Shown in pieces: positions 10,401 through 23,800 of a stretch of 32,500 bases of DNA. Source of the stretch: Chromera velia. Lineage: Eukaryota > Sar > Chromeraceae. Location of the stretch: the NCBI GenBank assembly GCA_018398765.1, contig JAHBMJ010002727.1, forward strand, positions 1-32,500. Reading direction: 5' to 3'. Under the pieces are notes generated by a model that was not told where the DNA came from, made no database searches, and was given only the letters and a program-made list of their open reading frames with translations. Numbering within the stretch: the first letter of the stretch is position 1; every line of letters starts with the position of its first letter. The translations under genes and the position numbers were made by a program.

Positions 10401-13400
10401 ATCGCTCTTGATTGGCAGAGACTACTGCGTCCTCTTCCCACCCTCCTGCTTCCCCTCTTCCCCCTTTTCCCGGAGAAGGCACAGACCCTTCCGCACTCGC
10501 TGTGCACGCACTCAGCCCCTCCACGGCCGTTGCCGTCTCCTCCTCTACCACACTCTCCGGCGTCAACACACGACGCCAGCTGGGGCCAATCGTCTCTTCA
10601 GGAGCCTCTGGGAGACCTCTCTCCTCAGGGGCAGCTGTCGCCAGAGGATTTCCACTTATAGAACTGCGTCTGACGGGTCTCCTTCCATGTAGCTTGTTGG
10701 CAAGGTCAGTGCTGGAGGAGGGGTAGTGTGCTGCAGTCCATCTAGGCACCTTGGGGGGCATACGGGGAGTCGGGGGGAGCGGGCGGGGTGATGATGATGA
10801 GGAAGAGGATGCCGCAGCTGCAGAGGGACTTCGGGGAGATCGTGTGCTTGACCGGTTGCCTCCCTTTGCAGATCTCCCTTTGCCTCCTTTTCCTCCTTTG
10901 AAGGATCCGTCTGCATCGCCATCCACAGACCCCTCTCTTGTCATCTCCCCGTCCTGCTGCGATCTGCCCCCACGGCTCCGTCCCTTACTCCCCGTCCCGC
11001 TTTTGACCACACGCTTCGCTCCCCTCCGGCATGCCACCAGCTCTTTCACTTCTTCGTGAAGAAGGGCTGCGTGTGCTTGGAGGCGCGCACGATCACAGCG
11101 CCGCAGGAGCAGACGTGAACGGGGGCTGAGATTTCGGCACCGTTTGTTGCATGCAGATGCAGATGCGGGACTGTTCTCTTTGACGGCGCGCTCTGCCTCG
11201 CGCAGTATGCGCATCTGTTCTCGGGCAGAGGGGGAGATGGTGACGGAGACAGCTGAGACAGTCTGATTATTCACAGATTCACTGTGTCCCAACCCACCAA
11301 TTGGGTTTTCCATTCCTTTTTCTCCAACGTCTTCCTCTCTTTCATCTTCACTCCCCCCATCCACGTCAAAAAACGTGTGAAGGTTCGTGGGCCCTCTCGC
11401 AACAAGGTCCCACCCTTGCTTGCGTGCCTCCTCCACCGACAGAGGGCAGATCAGAAGGAGGCCCAGAGCATACGCCGCAGTTCCCCTCACACCCAAATTG
11501 GAGGCCTTCAGAGCGGTCCGCACGAGCACTGCAAGCAAAAAAGCAGGCAGCCATCAAGAGACAGCAAAAAAGCTCTTTTTCTTCAATGCAGTACAGACAG
11601 ACAGACAGCCAAGAGCTACCGAAAGCAGGTTAGTTGCCCTAAGTGCCCAGGGAGCACAAGGACCCAGCCAAAAAGGTAGGACGCGGAATGAACATAATGC
11701 AGAAAAAGCCTCTCGTCATTCCACTCCCTTCCTCACTCACCCTCAAGGCCCCCGGATCGGTGGAGTGCCGCCAAGCCGTTGAGAGAAGACCCGAGGTGAC
11801 CCAGACACCAAATGTACGCGCGAGTCTGCATGTGCGGACAAAGGAGGAATGTAGAGACATGCAGACAAACAGAAGGGAAGATATGCCCGCCCGACCCTCT
11901 CAATCCGATTGCACATTCATCAGACAAAGTGTCTCTCTTTCAGTCTACCCATCTTTCCCTGACGCTGATTTTTGGAACCAGGCCAAGTGACGAACAGAGA
12001 GAGCCCGCAATAAGAATGTCGTTTCTGCCTTTTTCTTCCGTTCTTTCTTTCACCAGACCGACCTCCAAGGAGCATATCTCTGCTTCCGAAACCCCCCCTC
12101 CCCCCGGAGTTTCCTGCCGAGCTCCGCTGTCTGCTGGAGGGGGCCCGCCGGTCTTCAGTCTGCTCACGATGGTGGCGATGCAGCCCCGACGCTCGAGGTA
12201 TTCGACGCCTGCATACACACGCACGCACGTACACAGAGGTTTGTTTTTTTTATCACCTTACCTTTTTCTTTTGTCATTTCGGACTGCCGAAAAGAAAAAA
12301 AGCGGCAAAGGAAGACAGACAGTAGAAAGCTGAAAGAGACACCCAGTCGGTCCAGAGAAACGGAACGAGAAGAAAGAAGGCGGAAGTTTCTCTCCAACAA
12401 GGCACAGTTTTCCACGTGCACGCAACGCATGTTAGTCAACAGGGGTGCGGGGGAGCGCAAACCGACCCGCTGTCGTTTGGGCCAAATGAGCGAAGAGGTG
12501 TGGAGGCGCCACCAAGGGCGGTGGGGGCTCAGGTGTGACTTGAACGTCGTGACTGAGCCCCAGGAGATAGATCATCTTCCACTCAGCCCTGCCCCCTGCT
12601 CCTGCGACAGTGGTTGCCCCTTCCAACGTTGACCTCCGGGGAAGGGAGAGAGAAGAGGATGTGGCAGAGTGGGATGGCATCGAAGAGAAGCCTGAAGGGG
12701 GTTGGCTCTCTGAGAGTCTCTCTTTCCCTTCTCCCTCACATCCTTCCTCTCTCTTCCCTGAGGGGAATGCTTGGAGACTTGTGGTGCTCAGCCCCGTCTC
12801 TTGCTGTCCGTGCTGCACCCTGCTTGCCTGGCTGCCCCTGGGCACTTGCTGAGAGGCAGAGCCCTCGTCTGCAAAGATCCAGTGCAACACCCCCCCCGAG
12901 ACCATATCGAAGCAGAAGCTGGTAGACGCCAGAGCGCCCAGGTCAGGGTTATTGGAGAATCTCTCGATCACGCTGTGGGGGGGTCTTCTTGCAAGGTCGC
13001 AGGGCACAGAGGAGGCAGAAATGGACACGCGAGGGTGCTGTCTGCCTCTTTCATCGCAGCCGGTGTTGGGATAGAAGACGTGCCAGAAGGCAGAGGAGGC
13101 CCCAGAAGAGAACACACCATCGGCCGTCAAAAGATCTGCACCAAGTGCGAGACCCACACAAACCCGATAGTCCTGGTAGGACATTAACACTTCTGCAGGG
13201 ACACCACAGAGCTCTGCCCTCGCAGCCTCATCCTCGTGCATCCCCCCTCCTTCCTTCTCCCGTTCCCTCTCATTTGAGTTCTCCCTTCCCCCGGTAGGAG
13301 GACGCTGCAGGTGGTCTGGGTGCCACTTGAAGCCTGGGTCTCTGGTCTGCTTCTGCAGGCGGACCGGCAGGGGAATGCACCAGGGTCCTGTTGGCTGGAG

Positions 13401-13530
13401 GTGCATCCCTCCTCTGTTCGATTGCGCTCTGGCGGAAGGCATCACTGCCGGGGAAGTGAACCGCAGGGAGCAGGAGAGGGACAATTCCTTCACCAGCACC
13501 CAGTCGCCCCTGCAAGAGCGAACACACACA

Positions 13531-13580
<50 letters not shown>

Positions 13581-16500
13581 GAGAGAAAGAGAGAGTTTGA
13601 ATATTTGAGCACAGTCGCTTTCAGGTACAGATCTTTGGCTTGAACCTCTGAAGAGAGAGGTGGCATTACTCCAGTCGCTTGAGAAGATACAGACGGAGAG
13701 CAGAAGACCAAAATCGCAGAAGAAAGCAGTGCCAGCGAAGGAAGAAGAGATTCAAATGAAGTGAAAGGCGCAACCCATGCAGTAGATGGACAGACACACT
13801 GACTGACATTCTCGGAAGGGCCTCAATCCGCACAATCATCCTCCAGGGAAGACGACCGCTCAGTTCCAGACGAAGAAAGTCAGACCCACAAGAGCCTGGG
13901 GAAGCAGGAAGAGAGAACTCTCGGGAACTCGCAGCCTGTGCCATGAGACATGCGGGAGAGCACCCCTTCTCTCTCTGCTGCTTCATTCCTCTGTCTACCT
14001 CTCCCTCGTCTTCCTTCGCTGTTCCCGTTAGCTCGGCCACATTTCTGGCATCCCGCACTGCCTGCGCTCCCGGGATGCCCCCGTACTTTCCGAAGCAATC
14101 GAAGTCAGAGACGGACTCCCCGTTTTCGTGGAGGAACGCTCGCACGGCCTCTGCGTTGTTGCGGGATGCAGAAGGAGGGCAACAGTGACTTTCGGGAGTG
14201 TTCTGGTTCTCTTGCACCACCGGGCCCTTGGTGGCAGGGGCCCTGTCTGGAGACGCAGCAACACTCGTGGCAGCTCCCGTGTGTGGAGACACGAGAACCA
14301 GGTCGGCACACGAGGTGCAAGACACACAGAGGTCAAGGGTCGAATCAGTTGTCACCGACTCCCCTCCCCTCAGAAACGCAGCACGGGGAAGGCACACAGG
14401 ACGGCACTTGGGACCAGCGGCCCCCCAGTGGTCTTCTTTTTCTGGGCCTTCCTCGTCCTCCTCCTCCTCCTCTTCCTCTGGAGTCCCCTCTCCAACTGCA
14501 ACTGCCCCTTCTCGATTGGCAGCCTTGCTCCCCTGCCCCTTTGCTCGTAAACCCTCCCCTGATCTCTTGAAGAACAGCTGCACACAGGAAGAGAAAGCGG
14601 GCCGAGGTATACACATATTGAAAGTCTACAAATCACTAAACCTCCCTGGCGTGTGCGTGTGGGCTTATATGTCTCTGTCTAGGCCGCTCTATGCCTCTTT
14701 CTCTCGCATATCTGTTGCTCTCTCACAACCTAAAATTCGCTCTCCCTCAATCTACCAACATGACAAGCCGTCCTCTCCCTTCCTCTGTGCGTGTGTGTTT
14801 GTGTGCGAGAGAAGACGAGGCCATCCTCATAAGAGCGGTTCTTGACAGCGGAGAGCCTTTCTTCCTCTTCATTTCAGCGCTTCATCCTCCCACCGTGGAC
14901 ACGCACCGCCTGGCCGACCTGAAGAAATTCGGCATCCACTTCTCTGACATAGTGGAAAGCCCCGCTCCTCATGAACGAATCAATCTCTCTGATCAGCCAC
15001 CCCCCCTCTGTGAGAGCCAGGACTCCCTTAGACGTCTGCAGACAGGCGGCCTTCAGAGACCGGGGCCATTCGTGCCGGCACAACCACGGCTTCCTGTTCG
15101 TCGGGTCACGCCATACCGCACCCTGTGGCATCCCGAGTGCGGCCGCCTCCCTCTGCATGGCATCTCCCCACACATCCAAGAGGGACTGTGCCACCTCTGC
15201 TCCCCCTGCAGAAGCCATGTGCTCCAGAACGTCCATGCACGAATTCCACAGAGCGACGTCGGAACGTGCAGCGAGCACCGTGCTAATGGGAAGAGCGAAA
15301 GGGTTCTCGAACAACACGCCCTGAGCAGCCAGGACGGGAGAAGAAAGAAGCAAGTTCACCCCACACTTGACAGTCTCGGAAAGTGCCCACCTCCACACCG
15401 AGAAAGAGGCCTCGGGGGTGTGCGTGTCGGTCCGACTACCGCTGTCAGGAGGGGAATCGGGGGGGAGAGATCGTGGATCCACAGGCGGCAGAATGTTATC
15501 GCTTGTCGGAACAGTTTTGGGGGGAAAGGAGGAAGCTGCAGGTGCAGTCTCTGTCGTCCATTTCCTCACAGACGTGGCTACTTCTGCTGGCTCCTGGTTG
15601 ACGCTTTCCTTCTCTTCAAACACAACGGCACCGAACGGCTCGTGTGCTGCAGGGGCAAACGGCCCCCCCATCTCGCAGAGGCGGGCAGGGACAGAGGCAG
15701 CAGCACCAGGAGGACCCCACATGGACAGGGGGCTCTGTTGCTGCATCAGCTGTTGCTGTTGTTGTACTTGGAGGGAGGAGGGGGGAGAACCTCTTTGGAG
15801 ACGGCTGAATGGAGGGGCAGGAGACGGAGACGAGGGGGTGCCGCCAGACACAGATGCCCCCGACACAGCGGCTGCTGCACCCATGCACTCCAACGCCACC
15901 CCAGGAAGAGGCCTCAGGTCGGAGGGCAATCCTCCGACACCAGAAGCGTCTCCGTCTACACTTGGGACGGGAAGGTTTTCATAGGGGGGAGAGAGGCCTC
16001 CCCAGGGACCAGGTACACCCTCAGTCCCTCTGCGGTTTCTGTCCCATAGGGTCGCGGGTGAGGGCGCGCCCAGGTCGCCACTCGCCAGACGGGACCGGCT
16101 CCCGTGAGTATGGGCACGAGAAATTCCACGGGCGACGCCAGGGGCGACACCGGACGTGGACAGGGGTGTCCCCACACCCCCTGCACCACTCAATTCACGC
16201 CCGCCAGGTTGATTCAAAGCACTGCCCGCAGGACTGTTAAACATTGTGCCGCTGCTGACAGTCGGCAGCCCTGCCCCACTTCCTCTGTCGGGGCCAGCGG
16301 ATGTGCCGCCCGTCTGTTGCCCTTGTGGTAGTGCTCTCTGAAGTTTGTCTGGAAGGAGGTTGGTGGTGTGGAAGAGTAGACGGAAGTGCCTCAAGCAGGC
16401 GATGCGAAGGGCCGGGCTTCCCTTGGCAAAGACCTTCTCGATGAGTTGCCTGTGGTTGGCAGACTGCAACGACAGATGAGGGATCAGTGCGGCCATGGCG

Positions 16501-19500
16501 GGGTCTCCTCTCTGGTGTTCGACCAATCGAAGGAGCAGATCGGGAATCTTGCTGGAAGTCAGAAGCTCCTGACCTGAGGGATGAGAGGACAACACACCCA
16601 GAAGGGCAACCCACTCACGTGCCAAATATTGACCCCCTCCGAGGAAATCGGAAAGCGATCGGCGGGATCCTTCGGGTGCTGCTGCTGCCGTCGGACTGTT
16701 CGGCACGGGATCTGTGTCAGTGGGTCCCGGCATGCCGCCACTGTTTGCCGGGATCGTCTGGGCCCCTGAGAGGACGTACACCGTCTGGAGGGGGAAAACG
16801 GTTTCATCCCGAACTCCGAAAGGAGTGCAGTAGGGCGGTTGGAAGAGAGCACTTCCCAGAGGGCGGGAAAGAGGGGAGCGTGGGTGTGCCAACATCTTCA
16901 GGGGTGACGGGCCCCTGCCGAGATAAGAGGCTAGCTCGGCCCTTTTCTTCGCAACCCGGGCCAGATGATAGAGAGACGGGGACCGACCCACCCCCTTGAG
17001 AATTGCATCCAGAGAAGCAGAGGACGAAGAGGAAATTCGAGAGCGGTTCTGCCCAGAGAACGCTCCCCCTCTCCCATCTCTCTCATCTTTTTCTCTCCTC
17101 ATACGCTCACGGTCACTCTCACGCAACAGGTTCTTTCCGTGCACCCCACCCCCTCCCGACTGCCATTGAAGCAGACTCTGCATGTCGGGCCCTTCCGAGC
17201 TAGACCGTTCCCGCCCACTCCGAGGAAAAACCCCTGCCCCGCCTCCCGAAACCGCCCCCCCGTCTCCAGACGCAGGCCCGAAAGCAAAGCTCCCGTCGGC
17301 CCCAGGACCGCTCTCTGCCGGCTTCGGCACGAGCACCGCACTTGTCTGGATGCGTCGCAGCCCCCCCCGACTTGACGCACGCGCAGCCCCCCGCGCAAAT
17401 CCTTGCATCGCTGCCACCGCAGAAGGTGTGCCAAATTCCAGTAAGTGACGGTGATCAGCCCCAAACAACTCCGCACTCATAAGAGGGGGCAACTCGTCAA
17501 TGTCAGTTGGGGGGGGACGCGACAGGCCATACTCCGGGGTGCCTGATAAGGTTTGACTGGCAGCGGCTTGAGACGGAATGGGCGTTGCGGCAGATGGAGA
17601 CGAAATGAGTCTGTTCACGTAGCTTGCACCCAGACCCGAGTGCCCTTCTTCCCCCCTTTCTCTTTCTCTTTCTCTCTCTCTACTGGCTGCTTCGAAACCG
17701 GCAGCGTCGGCCCCTCTGGTCTCTTCCGCACGGAGACATTCTTCAAGAAGAAGCTCCGCAAGGTCATCAAGCAAGGACTCTCTCCTTTCCATGAAAAACG
17801 AAAAATGTGCAGGTGCGATTAGTTTGCTTCCCTCTGGGTGGTGCAAGAGGAGACCGAACAAAGCGATGCACGCCCGAAGCACCACCAGGTTGGAGGTCGT
17901 CCAGGCCAAAGAAAGAAAGAACGACGAGTTGCGAGGTGAAAAAAATCTGCACACAAGAAGGGAAGGGAAAGATGTGCGGGCGACTTTACACCCCTGACGA
18001 TGTCACAGAACAAGAAACCTAAATACACACTTCTCCCCAGACCACACTAGGCGGGCAGAGCAAAGGGGAAACGAGTTGAGGAGACGCCAAAGGAATGTGG
18101 AAGCTGCCCAATTCGATAAGAAAAAATGACAGTGACAGCCATCTCCTCGAAGCCTCTCTGAACCAAGGACGGTTGACGGCTCGCTTGTATCCCGGCCTCC
18201 ACTCGCCCCTTTTTCGAACTGACTTAATAATTCGTCGCAGAAAAATGCGTCTGTTTTTCTCCGTCAAGTTCCGCACAGACTGGAGAGGCCCAGAGACCAC
18301 CATCAAGATCACGTTCCAATTCCTGCAGGTAGGCACAAACGAAGAAGACATACTTCAAGAGAAGCTCCCTAAAGGTTGCTGATTCTTCGACTGACTTTTC
18401 GACGGAGAAGATCTTCCCTTTCCTTTATCCTTTCAACTTTCAGCAGAAAAACAACAGCAGGGAACGAAGGGAATGCCGTACTCAAAGCAACACAGGAGGG
18501 AAATTAAGCAGAAGCACCGACTAACCAACCATCTTCCAGGTTCGGCGCTCTGTTCGAGCACCCCTGACAATTTCATCAACTCAACCATGTCTGCCCCAGG
18601 GTGACGCAGTCGAAACGAAGGCTGGGCTCTCGACAACTTTTCTCCGACCTGCATCTCTCTCAATACGCACACACACGCGCACACACAGAGAGGGAGAAAA
18701 GAAAACAGGCGCCCTCATAAAAAGAGAAAAAGGAACGTACAAAAGCACAAACACATGGAAAGCAAAACAAAAGAGAGCGGAGCATAAGGCCAGAAGACGG
18801 GCAGATAGATATAGATGTATGTTTCCAGCCAGACCGCCAAAGAGATACTGCGAGAAGGGGACTGAGTCAAAGCGACATGCTTGAAGGAAAAGAAAACAGA
18901 ATAATTTGATACAGCTGCCCAATGAACCAACCGACCGACCTGTCCCTCCAAAAGGTGGGGGTTCGAGGCTGCTTGCAGCGACTTCTGCACTGCGTCTGCT
19001 GCGTCTGCGTAGAAGAGTGCGGGGAGGAGGCCCGACCGCGGCACACGAGAAAAAGAGGGACCCAGCGCAAAAGGGCTGTCTGCTTCTGTGCCTGTGCCGG
19101 GGTCCTGTGGGCCCTCCCTCGTTGTCACAAGGGAGGCTGGCGGAAGGTGATGCATGAGCCCCGCTGCAGAAAGAAAGAAAGAAACAAAGAAAAAACAACC
19201 AAGCACAGATTCTGCTCACTTACAGCCATAAAGACGCATTCTTATTTTTGAAGCAGGTACGGGGCAGTCGGGAAAACAACGAAGGCAGCTGCGGCCCTTC
19301 TCCACAAAAAGCCTGTTTGTTTCAGAACAAAGGAGAGACAGTCTGGCGGACAGCCAAGTCAAGCAGAGACCATTTGAGTGTTTCATCTTTCCTCACTTGT
19401 GTGCCTGTGTATGGGAAGGGCAGCGAAAGGCTTGGTTTGAAAGCGAGGGTGGAGAGGTCTACAGGAGTCCCTCCGGCAAAGATTGTCTGACTGTTTCACT

Positions 19501-20855
19501 GACCATTCGGAAATCCGAGCGGCAACTGAAATGAATGCAACTCCGGCTGCATATGCGATGGCAAAACACTTCCTCCTGCGTGCTGCAACAACAGCAAAAC
19601 TCTCCAGGCCTTCTTTCCATTTTCGTTCAAATCTTCCAGTTCCTGATCCCCCCTCGGAACTCCATCTTTCCCCTTGCCCACGCCTGCCACCGGGGCATCC
19701 TCAGGGTTCGTCCTCTTAAGGACCCTTTTTTCCCACAACCCTCTCCATATGCCCCGGCAGAGGGTTGTCAGCTTTGTGTGAAGACCGAGACGAAGTAGAG
19801 TCCGAATCAGAAGGGCAGAGTAAACAGAGCCAATCTCAGCAGAAGGAGCCGTCCGCCAACAGAACAAGCCACACACACACGTACTTCCCTCACCACCACT
19901 ACCACTACCAGCACGTCCGCATGACAAGCAAGCGCCCCGCTGGTGAACCGAAAGACCTCTACCAACTTGCACACTACTACGCATACCTTGCTCACCCCCC
20001 ACACCAACTGCACCTACCACCGCTCCTTGACTACCTCCACCCCAGTTTCCTTGCTGGTGCATCTTTCCACGTTGCTGTTCACTTGCATACTCAGTAGAAT
20101 GAAGCAAAGGAAGAGACGCAGATGACTCTCGCGTCACAGCCAACCCCCCCATGCTATTGCTTCCAGTTCCTGCCGACTGAATTTCTCTTTCCCCCTGTCG
20201 GCCTCTGACACCATCCCCCTCCTCAATCCGCCCTCTGCTACCGTTACGAGCCATCCCCCGGATGCCGGGGTCCTGCTCTCGGGGCATGTCAGGAGACACA
20301 GCGGCTCCTGTCCGCACACCCCATGAGGGGCCCCGGCATGCCCCCGTGACTCCGGGAGGGGGCACCTCCCCACGTACAAGGGCTGCCACAGCAGCACTGG
20401 CACTTTGTGCTGGCCTCTCTGTCCCATGCCTGGTGCCATTCAGAGCCGGCGAGCGGGAGGAAAACGCAGGAGGAGGTCCTGCATGGGAAGGGTGGTCCTG
20501 AATGTCCGAGGGGGACTCGCCTGACGTCCCTCCCAGGACCCCCCCTCCCCTTTCTCCTTCTCCTTCCCCTGCTCCTAGTACCAGTTTTGCAGCTGCCGAC
20601 CTTCTACTCGATTCATCAGGCAACCCCCCTCCCGACAGCTCAGGACCAGCCAGAAAGTCCCGACCTTGGTGCTCCCCTCCTCTTCCCCGCCTCCGGTTTC
20701 CGCTGCCCAGAACTGCACCGATTGATTGTATACACACAAAAAGTGAGCAAAATGTAGACGAGCGAATGCCAAGAAAATCGCTAGCAAGCCTGTCAACAAA
20801 AGCACAGGAAAATGAAGATGCAGCCACGCGAGCAGACACCCTCCGTTCCTCAGCA

Positions 20856-20893
<38 letters not shown>

Positions 20894-23800
20894 TATATGT
20901 TTCTTCTTCTCCCTTCTTTTCTTCATGAACACAACAGACAAAAAGAAAGAAAGACAGACAGACAGACAGACAGACTATATGTTTCTTCTTCTTCTCCCTC
21001 CTTTTCTTCATGAACACAACAGACACAAGGCTATATGTTTCTTCTACTCTCTCCAGACAGACAGACAGACTGACTGACTGACAGCTTCCAGAGTCCAATC
21101 TGGAGACGTCCAAAAATTCCTCCACAGTCAGGTAGCTCTTCGTACTGCACGCGTCTGAGGGTCCCAGACGTCGTGGGACTGCTGCAGAGGAAGAGGGAGC
21201 CTCTCCCGACAGCAGCTGCAGGACATGCACGCGGAAGGCAGGTAGGGAAGGAGGGAAAGTGCAAACAAAATACGAATGGGCGGATGAATGAGCAACTCCG
21301 TTGAAGGTAACACAATTGATTGCAGTCAGGAGAAAGGGGTCAGTTCAGAAGAAAATTGCAAGCCAGCTGAGACACTCTCTACTTCAAAAAGAGACTGAAA
21401 GGAACAAATCGATGGCCCAGATGAATTGCGTCTCTCTGCGCAGCTCTCTCGATTTCATTCCCCCTCGAGCAGTAATAAGTGGGAGGCAGCGATGCACGCA
21501 CAACCAGGCAGGCACGCAGGCATTCGTGGAAAAGTGGAAGGGTGAGAGGCTTGTCATGAGCCCTATCTAGGCAGACAGGCAACGAGACAGACAAACCCTG
21601 TTTGGTTCTTGCGCACTCTCCTCGGACCTCAATCTGAATCTCCCTCTACCTCCTTCTCCTTCTGCCGTCGCCCCACCACCCTCAATAAGACAAGCACCAC
21701 TCATTCCGTCTCTTGGAGGAGAGACTCTTTCTGAAGCCCCTCTCCCTCTTCGGTCCTCTTCTGCTGCTGCTGTGAAAGCGGCAGCAGCCGATGAAGAGGA
21801 CGACGAAGCTGCAGCACGCCCACTGTTCTCTTGGAACGATCTGCTCCCCCCCTCCCTCGACCTCCCTCGTTGTCCTGCATCTGCCTCTGCCTCATCGCCT
21901 TCCCCCCTGCCCCCATCTTCAGATCCCGGGGACCCCCCAATATCCCACGACACGGTTCTCTTCCTGCGAGGAACTCCCACCGTTGTTGTGTCGTGAAAGA
22001 CAAGAAGATGCTGCGATCCCCGGGAAGGCGGCGGCACGATTGCGGGGGCAGGGTGGTCGGATGATCCCCCGGCTGGGGCCGTTTGTGGGTGGGTGGTAAC
22101 TCCTGTCTCCTCAATGGGTTCGTTGACTTCGGGAAAATCCTCCTGAGCGGACTGTTGCCGAGAGTAAGAAAATTGATACGCAGGGGGAGTGGGAATCAAA
22201 TGATCCCTGTCCCCCCCCGCAAATCCGGTAACAGTCGTCAGGCCCTTCGCCAAAGATGCGGACCCAGGGGTAGCAGGAGAACCCAAAGACGGCCCTATAG
22301 ATGCATCTGCAGAGTATATGCGTCCCCGCTTCTCTGCGTCCAGTCCTCGATCCCCCCCTCGCCTGTATCCTTCCTTCTGAAATCTCTCTTCTGGACTAAA
22401 CACAAACCCGTACCCCCCAAGCCCAAGTCCCTCATGCTCATGCTGGGGTTGCATTTCCATCTCAATCTCCCTTCGAGGCCCTGATCTGGCCACACTAGCG
22501 CTGGTTGCTCGGCGAAAAGACGGGCGACTCCCCGACACCTCAGCTCTCAGCAAGGCCTGGGGAGGGAAAGCGAGGGGGCCCATCTCTCGTTGAAGGGCCC
22601 TGGATCGAAACAAAAAGGGGGGCCCTCCAGCTTCAAGGACCCCGGCATCTTGTTCGTCTCTCTCTTTTTCTGCCTCTGCTTTTTCCTTCAGGCGCTTGTC
22701 CGTTTCCAACTCAGAAATCCAACGAGATGCGTCCTTTGCATACCTACGGGAGTAACGACGGGAGAAAAAAGGCAAGAGGGTGAGACCGTAGCAGCAAGGT
22801 AGGAAGAGGAAGATGGAGGGGAAATTGGTGTATGAGTAATTCTTTCCTTGCACTTCCACTGAGAGAGGTCGACCTTTCTCCTCAAATTGTCGGTAAAAAA
22901 AAAAGAGCGCGTGCAACCGCACCAACAGAATGTCAACGGAAGGGAACCAAATCCACATCCCAACCGACCAATCGAAATTAAATTCTGCAATCCTGCCCAC
23001 CTATCCATTCAAAAGAAGGAAAGTGTTCAACAAAGGCCAAAAAGAGTAACAAGGCAGAAATCGACCGAATTGCTCATGTGTGCAGTTGGGCAGGTCAGTG
23101 AAACGAATCTTTTCCTTCCAGATCGGCGATCGACCCCACCCACCCACCTCGCTTTCTCCTGTGCAGCTGCGGGTGCGACCCCGACGGCAATAGCGAAGTC
23201 CAGGAGGTCTTTGAAGAAGTCGAGGGTAGCGGAGGTGCAGGCTGAGGGAAGGGGAACTGCGAGTCCCCCAACCAACGCATTCATTCCTGCAATCATGCAC
23301 AAACGTCAGCAACAGATTGTTTCGGCAGTGTACACACAGGCGAGCAGGATCATCCATCTATCTGTCTTTCTCTAAAGGCAGAGCGAAACGCGAATGTTTA
23401 AACGGAGTGAATACACGTCGGGCAGACAGCAGAACGCCTCAACACAGCACGCAGCATTTGCGAGTTCGTTGAGACATAAGAAATTGATTGACATGGGAGC
23501 TCTGCATGAAGAGACGAAGATCTATCCTGACAAAAGGTGTGACACAAACAAGGAGTTAACACAGGTAGCAGCACAAACCTGACAGAAAAAACTTTCAAAA
23601 AACAAAAGCCCACCTGTCGAACTCGATGCGAGGCCTACGAGACCAGCGATATGCTTGGCCATTGCCTCCAGACTGGCACGCGCACTCCGGAGACGCTTCT
23701 CGGCCGCAGTTAGCCGTCTCCCCTTCCTCTCTGTCGCCTGCGCCTGCACAACTGCCCCACCCTGTGCTCCAGCTGGTGCATCAGCTGCTGCCGCCATGTC

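Noticed and set aside
7794..10726. Many plus-strand open frames opposite RICTOR exon 15
   Set aside because: They are shadows of a GC-rich, low-complexity coding exon; the minus frame is open for 1,260 codons and has conserved blocks at both ends.
8227..12333. Search for tRNA or rRNA genes here and in the intergenic regions
   Set aside because: No cloverleaf with the conserved A and B box sequences was seen in any of the non-coding stretches I read.
20856..21082. CRISPR-like array of repeats and spacers
   Set aside because: The repeats are GACA microsatellite with a recurring unit in a eukaryotic intron. There are no unique equal-length spacers and no cas genes.
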